Below, in pieces: positions 57,917 through 64,000 of a DNA stretch of 64,000 nt (within the stretch, counting starts at the first letter, position 1; each line of letters opens with the position of its first letter). Below the pieces are notes generated by a model that was not told the DNA's origin, made no database searches, and worked only from the letters and a program-made list of their open reading frames with translations. A program made the translations under genes and the position numbers. Source of the DNA: Yamadazyma tenuis. Taxonomy: Eukaryota; Ascomycota; Pichiomycetes; Serinales; Debaryomycetaceae. The DNA lies in the NCBI RefSeq assembly GCF_029203305.1, contig NC_089461.1:1612001-1676000 (forward strand). Reading direction: 5' to 3'.

Positions 57917-58807
57917 ATGGTATTAGCTAAACCTTTAAATGTGGCATTGATCCAAACGTTGCCTACTGTTGACCTCGAAGCCAACCTTAAGAGAGTCGAC
58001 GAGTTGGTAGAAAAGGCTATGACAGAAAAACCAGAAACAGAAATGATTGTCTTCGGGGAGCATTTCTCTACTCCACTTGGAAAGGAATATTATGAAAAGT
58101 TTGCTGAAGAGGTTCCAGGTCCAAGATCGGAAATGTTGTGCAACATCGCCAAAAAGTACAAGGTCAATGTTATTGGGGGTTCTTTCGCTGAAAAATACAA
58201 GGACACTCTCTACAACACCTCCTTGTCTTTTGATAAGACTGGTAACATGATTGGATACCACAGAAAAGTCCATATGTTTGACATTGATATTCCTAACAAG
58301 ATCACTGCTAAAGAAAGTGACACCTTCACCGGAGGAACTTCTGCCACTTTGATCAAGGTTCCAGAGTTTGGAGTTGTTGGTGAAGGAATCTGCTACGACA
58401 TTCGGTTCCCAGAACTTGCAGCCATTGCTTCAAGAAATGATGCCTTTTGTATGCTATACCCAAGTGCCTTCAACACCACCACCGGACCTCTTCACTGGTC
58501 ACTTTTGGCACGTTCTAGAGCCATAGACAACCAAGTTTATGTCATTATGTGTTCACCAGGAAGAAATCCAGACTTCAGTTACCCTGTCTACGGTCACTCT
58601 CTTATTGTGGATCCAAGTGGAAAGATCCTTGTTGAAGCTGGAGACGGAGAAGAGATTCTCTACAGTACTTTGGAACCCGAAGCCATTGCTTCATTCAGAC
58701 GGAACATCCCTCTTGAAACTCAAAGAAGATTTGATGTTTATAAGGACATTTCTGATGGCGCTGTGACTGCGTGTATTGAAGTTCAGGATACCGATAGTGA
58801 TAATTAG
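57917..58807 (+). CDS. Omega-amidase/nitrilase-family hydrolase (NIT3-like)
   Basis: The protein has 296 residues from ATG 57917 (MVLAKPLNVALIQ). The open frame upstream has no ATG. The nitrilase catalytic triad is complete: E48 in VFGEHFSTP, K117 in HRKVHMFDID and C159 in GEGICYDIRFPELA. The NTTTGPLHWSLLARSRAIDNQVYV block is that of human Nit2 and yeast Nit3. These enzymes hydrolyse 2-oxoglutaramate and 2-oxosuccinamate to the 2-oxoacid and ammonia, cleaning up after glutamine or asparagine transaminases. It is usually cytosolic or mitochondrial; no targeting signal stands out here. Confidence 0.9.
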   Translation: MVLAKPLNVALIQTLPTVDLEANLKRVDELVEKAMTEKPETEMIVFGEHFSTPLGKEYYEKFAEEVPGPRSEMLCNIAKKYKVNVIGGSFAEKYKDTLYNTSLSFDKTGNMIGYHRKVHMFDIDIPNKITAKESDTFTGGTSATLIKVPEFGVVGEGICYDIRFPELAAIASRNDAFCMLYPSAFNTTTGPLHWSLLARSRAIDNQVYVIMCSPGRNPDFSYPVYGHSLIVDPSGKILVEAGDGEEILYSTLEPEAIASFRRNIPLETQRRFDVYKDISDGAVTACIEVQDTDSDN

Positions 58808-59515
58808 GGATGCTAATAAATTAAATATCAAACTAATATGCCTCTCAATTTACAGTAACTCGTACACCCCTCAGCTTCCTGTTGTGTATTTTGTGAATAT
58901 CCATCCTAGTTCTAGTAGTCCACTTTTCCTTCGTACGCCTTTGTTTCGGCAATTGCGATATTCAACGAAAATTGCAAACGGTCGCTATTACCACTTCCGT
59001 GAAATCATATTCTCTTTTCTTTTAAGGCACCAATCACATACCTCACATACTTTTCTGTTTGATCTCTTCCATTCATAGAGTGGGATATAACCTTATCCAG
59101 TCAGCGCGCGATAAGGGAATTGATAACTGCTTATCTAAATATAAACATGCCGATGCGGGTTAACTGATGCCCCATACGAGACGGAAACGCTGCAGTAAAT
59201 CCGTCCAACGTTCTGATAAGTTCAATTTTTTTTTTTTGCAATAATTATGGGCTCTAAGAATGTTGTTACTGTTCAAATTTACCTAGTAATGCAACTCACA
59301 ATGAAGACTTTCTAACAAGAAATGAAGTATCACTGACAGGTCTGGGCCCTTCAGAAACTCATAAACAATTAAGCCCTCAACAATCATCATTCAAGGCACA
59401 TTGGTCCGAAAAATATGCATTTCGAGATGATAACGGAAAAAGCATCGGTTTCCGCAGACCACCCTACAAGTTTAGTATATAAGACCACACTCCATTTCCT
59501 TCAACAATCCAAACA
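58808..59515 (+). promoter_or_regulatory. Promoter of the Dal5/Seo1-type permease with a GATA cluster
   Basis: These 708 bp hold GATAA motifs on either strand at 59093, 59110, 59122, 59131, 59215 and 59429; four lie within 43 bp. A T12 tract lies at about 59226-59237 and a TATATAAG at 59476-59483, 33 bp before the start codon. This is the layout of nitrogen-catabolite-regulated yeast genes. Confidence 0.65.
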
Positions 59516-61072
59516 ATGACTTCTCAAGAATCTATCACCAAGAAGGATCAGCTGGTGGTTGACATCAATGAGATTAACAGTAAGGATGAGCTCATCCAGA
59601 ACTCCAACTCGCTCTTTGCAAAAGCTGAAGATATTGCTGCAAAATACGCAGATATATTAAAAGATGGATATACCAAAGCTGAAGAGCGGAAAATCCTTTG
59701 GAAATGTGACATGTTTCTTATCCCCTTTCTTTGGTTGAACGTTACTTTCGCTGCTATGGACAAGGTTTCCAACGGTACTGCTTCCATCTACGGTATGCAA
59801 ACAGATCTTAATCTTGTGGGAAACCAGTACAGTTGGATTGGGTCATCGTTTTATTTTGGTTATTTGTTCTGGTGTTTCCCTAGTAGTGTGATTCTTCAGA
59901 AATTACCAGTTGCAAAAGTGGCCGGTTGCTGCTTCTTTGTATGGGGAATTATTTTGATCGGTTCGGGGTTTGCTAAGAACTTCCAGACAATGGTAGCCTG
60001 TAGAGTTCTTCTTGGGATTTCTGAGGCACCTATTGTACCAATTAACCTCATTATCATGAGTATTTGGTACAAGAGAGGTCCCGAACAGTCTATCAGATTG
60101 GGTCTTTTTTACACTGGGCTTTCTACTATTTTTACCGGTACTATTGGTTACGCTGTTGGTGGTTACACTGATGTCAAGTACCTGCCTTGGAGATACTTTA
60201 TTTGGATTATTGGATCATTATCTTCCGTTTACGGGCTTCTAGAATTCTTTCTTTTGCCCGATTCGCCAGTCAGTTGTCGTTATTTGAACGAGAGAGAGAA
60301 AGCCATTGTTATCGACAGAGTCAGAAAGAACCAGACTGGAGTGAAGAATACTAAGTTCAAAAAAGAACAATTCTTTCAGACTTTCAAGGATCCTAAGGTA
60401 TGGATTATGGTGGCTATCCAGTTGTTTATCTCGATTCCAAATGGAGGTCTTACCAACTTCAGTCCTTTGATTGTCAATGGGTTGGGTTGGAGTTCAAGAG
60501 ACAGTACCTTATTGACTATGCCCACTGGTATTATGCAAACGGTATCTGTGTATATGGCCAGTGGAACCCTTGCTCTTTTGGAAAAGTTTTTTAAGAAGAA
60601 ACACTTTAGAGGAGCTGTGCTCTGTTTCTACTTACTTCCTGCCTTTGTTGGTACAGGATGCTTGTACAAGCTTCCTTTAACATGGTACAGAAGTAGACTT
60701 GTTTCCCTCTACTTTGGGTTCTTTTACTTGGGATCTTACATTATTTCCTTGAACCTTATTGCTGCTAACCATGCTGGGTTCACGAGAAAGGTCACTGCCA
60801 ATGCTATCTACTTCTTGACATACGCTGTGAGTAACTTGATTGCACCTCAGTTTTTCAAGACAAGTCAATCTCCTACATACACATTGGGAGTGGCAGCCAT
60901 TTTTGGGGCCTACGCTCTTACAATTGTTTCTGTCTTGTTGTACATGGTAGTCTGCTGGAGGGAGAACAAAAGAAGGGATAAACTCTATGGAGAAGCACCA
61001 GAGGAAAATAGAGAAACAGATTTCCTGGACATGACCGATATTGACAACATAAACTTCCGTTACAAGTGGTAA
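59516..61072 (+). CDS. Dal5/Seo1-type anion:cation symporter (MFS)
   Basis: The 518-residue protein has about 12 membrane helices. The start (KILWKCDMFLIPFLWLNVTFAAMDKVSNGTASIYGMQTDLNLVGNQYSWIGSSFYFGYLFW) and the block ACRVLLGISEAPIVPINLIIMSIWYKRGPEQSIRLGLFYTG place it in the ACS family with yeast Dal5, Seo1, Thi73 and Tna1. These carry allantoate, dipeptides, vitamins or, by inference, sulfur anions. The substrate is unknown. The neighbouring dioxygenase and monooxygenase suggest an organosulfur or organic-nitrogen compound. Its promoter has a GATA-motif cluster. Confidence 0.87.
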   Translation: MTSQESITKKDQLVVDINEINSKDELIQNSNSLFAKAEDIAAKYADILKDGYTKAEERKILWKCDMFLIPFLWLNVTFAAMDKVSNGTASIYGMQTDLNLVGNQYSWIGSSFYFGYLFWCFPSSVILQKLPVAKVAGCCFFVWGIILIGSGFAKNFQTMVACRVLLGISEAPIVPINLIIMSIWYKRGPEQSIRLGLFYTGLSTIFTGTIGYAVGGYTDVKYLPWRYFIWIIGSLSSVYGLLEFFLLPDSPVSCRYLNEREKAIVIDRVRKNQTGVKNTKFKKEQFFQTFKDPKVWIMVAIQLFISIPNGGLTNFSPLIVNGLGWSSRDSTLLTMPTGIMQTVSVYMASGTLALLEKFFKKKHFRGAVLCFYLLPAFVGTGCLYKLPLTWYRSRLVSLYFGFFYLGSYIISLNLIAANHAGFTRKVTANAIYFLTYAVSNLIAPQFFKTSQSPTYTLGVAAIFGAYALTIVSVLLYMVVCWRENKRRDKLYGEAPEENRETDFLDMTDIDNINFRYKW

Positions 61073-61207
61073 TCGGTTTTTATGTTTTGTGACTTCAATT
61101 CTTTGTGACAATTATATTTGTAAGAAATAAAATGCTTTTCGCAGCTAAGTGAGTACGTATTAGTCTCATTTGTGCATATCTTTATTAATAAATATAAATA
61201 AATAGGA

Positions 61208-62647
61208 TTATTCGGCCGCACCAAGGGCTAATGGACTTTCGACCAAAGAGATGTTTGCATCCTTTCGGAACGTCAGAATGCCTCCAGTTGATGCCCCGTT
61301 GATTTTCAGAAATGCAACATAAGTCTTCTTAAGAAGGTCAAATGAGGCTCTAATGTTAATATGCTCTTGACTCATGTAGTCAGGATATCTTCCATCCGGC
61401 CTGCGTGAGTTTTTGATGTCTCGGACAAGTGAGTTATAGTAAAGCACATCGTCAGGATTTCTCAATTCATGGAACTTTGCAGAATTAGGTCCTGACTTTT
61501 GTGCCCAATTGTTTTCCCATGCAACCATTTCATCATAACTAGGCAACTGAAGATCCCGTTGAAACAATCGAGATAACCATGCCCCTTGTAACTCAGTCAA
61601 TATCATAGGACCACCGTACAATACGATTCCTACAAATGCTAATCCAGGGTAGTTATACGGTACAATGTGGTTGTATATGCCATTAAGCCGATTTCCATCG
61701 GTGATAATAGGCTTATCTAAGTTGTTGATAGTCTTCAAATAAGGGACTGATTTCAAGTATCCGGTTGCAAAGATGATCTTGTCGACTCCAACTATGGTCT
61801 GACCGTTGACCAATTCGACAGCTTTAGTGTCTGCAAGAAATTTTGAAATCTGGGGAACTTCGATAACTTGTGGATTCCGAACACCCTTATCATGGAAAGT
61901 CCTCACCGACTTATAAACCTGAATAGAATCAGGTAACTCCTCAGCTAACTGATTTGCTATGTCGATAGCACTAGCCAGATTTCCCACAACGATGATTTTG
62001 GAATCGGCTGCAAATGCTGCCGAGTTTCGATACAACTTTGAGTGTGAGACTGACAGGGGAAACTTAGTGTTCCATTCCTTAAGGCCTTCAACGTCAGGAA
62101 TTCTGGGTATATCATAGTGGCCACAAGCACTTATCACTGCGTCCACAATATATTCTTGGGTGGTTGTACTGTTGGTTGGTCTTACGGTTACCTTCCATCT
62201 TAAATCAGGCAATTGTACCACATCGTCCACACTAACACCATACTCAATGTACTTATCAATGGTTTGAGCAACACCCTGTAAGTATTGGGCCACCTTCTGC
62301 CTTTCAGGGTACAAAGGGGTATTAAGGGGCCATTTGAAGTCCAAATACGACATCATTTCGTATGGCACGTTTGTCACCAAATTGTCGTAAACGGCACTAG
62401 GCCAATGAAGATTGGAGTCAGGCTGGACTGAAGTATGTGGGTCCAAAGAAGGGACATCAATCGACCCGGAAGCCGGCGTGTGGGTCCACAACCCCCCACC
62501 CTGTGGCCTTCTTTCAAATACTCGAATACTGGAGTACTTATCTTCATCTCTAAGAAGGCCTAGAGTTGCACCTACTCCAGCAGCACCACCTCCAATGACT
62601 ATAACATCTTTGACTTTTCTAGGAAGTTCGTACGATCCAGAAGTCAT
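61208..62647 (-). CDS. Flavin-dependent monooxygenase (FMO family)
   Basis: The 479-residue protein has the FAD Rossmann motif VIGGGAAGVG (residues ~17-26), FERRPQGGGLW after strand 2, and a central CGHYDIPRIPDVEGL...SHSKLYRN block in the position of the FMO fingerprint. The second, NADPH-type motif is VVGNLASAIDIANQL with the first Gly kept, and FATGYLKSVPYL is the C-terminal FATGY motif. FMO proteins oxidise sulfur or nitrogen atoms of small molecules; yeast Fmo1 acts on thiols. It shares a 591-bp divergent promoter with the sulfonate-type dioxygenase, so joint control is likely. Confidence 0.88.
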   Translation of the reverse strand: MTSGSYELPRKVKDVIVIGGGAAGVGATLGLLRDEDKYSSIRVFERRPQGGGLWTHTPASGSIDVPSLDPHTSVQPDSNLHWPSAVYDNLVTNVPYEMMSYLDFKWPLNTPLYPERQKVAQYLQGVAQTIDKYIEYGVSVDDVVQLPDLRWKVTVRPTNSTTTQEYIVDAVISACGHYDIPRIPDVEGLKEWNTKFPLSVSHSKLYRNSAAFAADSKIIVVGNLASAIDIANQLAEELPDSIQVYKSVRTFHDKGVRNPQVIEVPQISKFLADTKAVELVNGQTIVGVDKIIFATGYLKSVPYLKTINNLDKPIITDGNRLNGIYNHIVPYNYPGLAFVGIVLYGGPMILTELQGAWLSRLFQRDLQLPSYDEMVAWENNWAQKSGPNSAKFHELRNPDDVLYYNSLVRDIKNSRRPDGRYPDYMSQEHINIRASFDLLKKTYVAFLKINGASTGGILTFRKDANISLVESPLALGAAE

Positions 62648-63238
62648 CGTTGGAGGTGAAAAAAAAGCAGATCAGGGGTTTTAAGTGTATCGGCATTACT
62701 GAGTCTGTGGCTGTTAAAGTTAATGTGTGAGAGTGTGAGGGCCGATTAGCAATGAGATGCCACAGGTTGCGCATACACGAAAATAAACCGGGTTATCTAA
62801 TAATTTGCATACAGGGGGTTTTAGGGGGGTCCACTTTGATTTTGGAGATCTGGAAGATGTAGTGGGGTGTGGTTCGATCTGTCAGTTGATCCAGCGATTG
62901 ATCTGGCTCAAATTCATCACATACTCGTCGAAAAATATATTTGTGTGATAAATCCGGGAAAATCCCAGGGACATCTAGCGTCGCTTCCAGTACCATTTTG
63001 AGACTACCAGTGAGGTCTATATTGCGCCCCTGATATTCAGATCCTGATTTGGCCGTCTATACTTTCCATGTTATCTGGTGATTGTGCCCAATGCCACAGT
63101 TGATGGCTGCGAAAATTGTGGTGGGCCCAAATACTCTATTGCTGTGGGGTAGCCACAATACATTACTAAGCACCCACTACCGTCGACTATAAAACACCAC
63201 TACGTCTTCTTCAATGACGATCAATACATAAAAACAAA
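62648..63238. promoter_or_regulatory. Divergent promoter, FMO / sulfonate dioxygenase
   Basis: These 591 bp carry GATAA cores (62793 and 63071 on the minus strand, 62947 on the plus strand). Two sites close to the Met31/32 consensus AAACTGTGG lie in inverted orientation (63094-63102 and 63113-63121), and a CTGTGGC occurs near 62705. TATAAAA at 63188-63194 sits 45 bp before the dioxygenase start codon. The combination suggests control by sulfur and nitrogen status. Confidence 0.55.
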
Positions 63239-64000
63239 ATGGCCACCACTGCTCAGACCAACGCCGACCTCGATCAAATCGGAAAGATTCTTGCCAAACA
63301 TGGCATCAATGACACCACCAACGACAACAAGATTGTGGTGGACCTCAAGAACGTCAACGGGTACAGACCCGGGTTTGTGGACTCATTGTCAGGCGACGAG
63401 CTTCCGGAACATACCAGAAACAGATTTGCAAAGTACGGGATCGACTTATCCAAGGGATACCCTGAGAGACCAGAAAACATCCCCCACTTCCTCGATGAGG
63501 GATACGCCATCAGAAACCGGGCGAATCCTGATTATGTCGAAAGAGGCCGGAATGCCGACCCCAGCAAGAAAAACTTACTTGGAGCTGCTAAGGAGATCCG
63601 TGAAATCACTCCGTTGATTGGAACGGAAGTAGTGGGTTTACAATTGGGTGACTTGAACGAAAAACAATTGGATGAATTGGCCCTTTTGGTAGCTGAAAGA
63701 GTGGTGGTTGTGTTTAGAAACCAAGACCTTTCTCCCCAGAAGCACTTGGAACTCGGCAAATACTACGGTGAAGTCGAAGAGCACCCATTGGTTGCCCACG
63801 TTCCTGGTCTTCGTGGGGCCACCACCGTGTGGGGGCCTTTCAACCGTGTGGGGCCTTTGATCACCTACAAAAAGGGTCTCCATCAGGGCTGGCACACGGA
63901 CTTGGACCACGAGTTCAGCCCAGCTGCCATCACGCACCTTCACCTCGACTCGATTCCCACTACCGGTGGTGACACCGGATTTGCGTCAGGGTATGGGGCT
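63239..64000 (+). CDS. TauD-type Fe(II)/2-oxoglutarate dioxygenase (JLP1-like), partial
   Basis: The frame starts at ATG 63239 (MATTAQTNADLDQIG) and runs off the window after 254 codons. Residues ~118-254 match the start of the TauD domain: EITPLIGTEVVGLQLGDLN, VVVFRNQDLSP, then HTDLDHEFSPAAITHLHLD with the HxD iron ligands H219 and D221. The distal His and the 2-oxoglutarate-binding Arg lie beyond the window. The ~100-residue N-terminal extension is usual in fungal members, such as yeast Jlp1, which releases sulfite from taurine-like sulfonates. TauD relatives also cleave other ethers and acids, so sulfonate as substrate is probable but not proven. Confidence 0.88.
   Translation, partial: MATTAQTNADLDQIGKILAKHGINDTTNDNKIVVDLKNVNGYRPGFVDSLSGDELPEHTRNRFAKYGIDLSKGYPERPENIPHFLDEGYAIRNRANPDYVERGRNADPSKKNLLGAAKEIREITPLIGTEVVGLQLGDLNEKQLDELALLVAERVVVVFRNQDLSPQKHLELGKYYGEVEEHPLVAHVPGLRGATTVWGPFNRVGPLITYKKGLHQGWHTDLDHEFSPAAITHLHLDSIPTTGGDTGFASGYGA

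Overview
The window is nuclear DNA of a budding yeast. Genes are dense and mostly intron-free; the two introns I find have yeast 5' splice sites and branch points, and the conserved genes (SMC6, OXA1, BEM2, PEX7, QCR6, YAF9, RPL2, RPL8) are standard yeast ones. At several conserved positions an in-frame CTG sits where relatives carry Ser or Thr rather than Leu. This points to the CUG-Ser1 clade (Debaryomycetaceae and relatives), so every CTG should be read as Ser. I cannot name the species.

Layout. 0.4-4.4 kb: a Tag1-like membrane protein and a CFEM GPI-type wall protein. 5-8 kb: a convergent purine pair, guanine deaminase and a NUP-type nucleoside permease. 8-23 kb: housekeeping genes (SMC6, a mitochondrial protein, OXA1, BEM2, MSK1). 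23-28.4 kb: an orphan, a Sec23 paralogue (NEL1-like), another orphan and YAF9. 28.7-32.5 kb: a tandem array of three short-chain dehydrogenases plus a decayed fourth copy, all with copied promoters. 32.6-41.6 kb: a synaptojanin-type phosphatase, two paralogous double-RRM genes around RPL2, spliced QCR6, and RPL8. 41.7-42.3 kb: a GC-rich, repeat-bearing intergenic segment. 42.3-54 kb: an orphan, a sugar-porter-type transporter, an ELO elongase with a variant histidine box, a KH protein, PEX7 and a choline/ethanolamine kinase. 54-56 kb: a membrane-anchored coiled-coil orphan.

The most unusual part is 56.1-64 kb. An isocitrate-lyase-fold protein has lost the KKCGH active-site signature. It is divergently paired with an omega-amidase/nitrilase. 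Next come a Dal5/Seo1-type anion permease, a flavin monooxygenase and an Fe(II)/2-oxoglutarate dioxygenase of the taurine/sulfonate type (cut by the window end). The promoters carry GATA-factor motifs and Met31/32-like motifs. This looks like an accessory block for using organic nitrogen or sulfur sources. The pathway assignment is inference.

No tRNA, rRNA, transposon, CRISPR array or centromere was recognised by reading.
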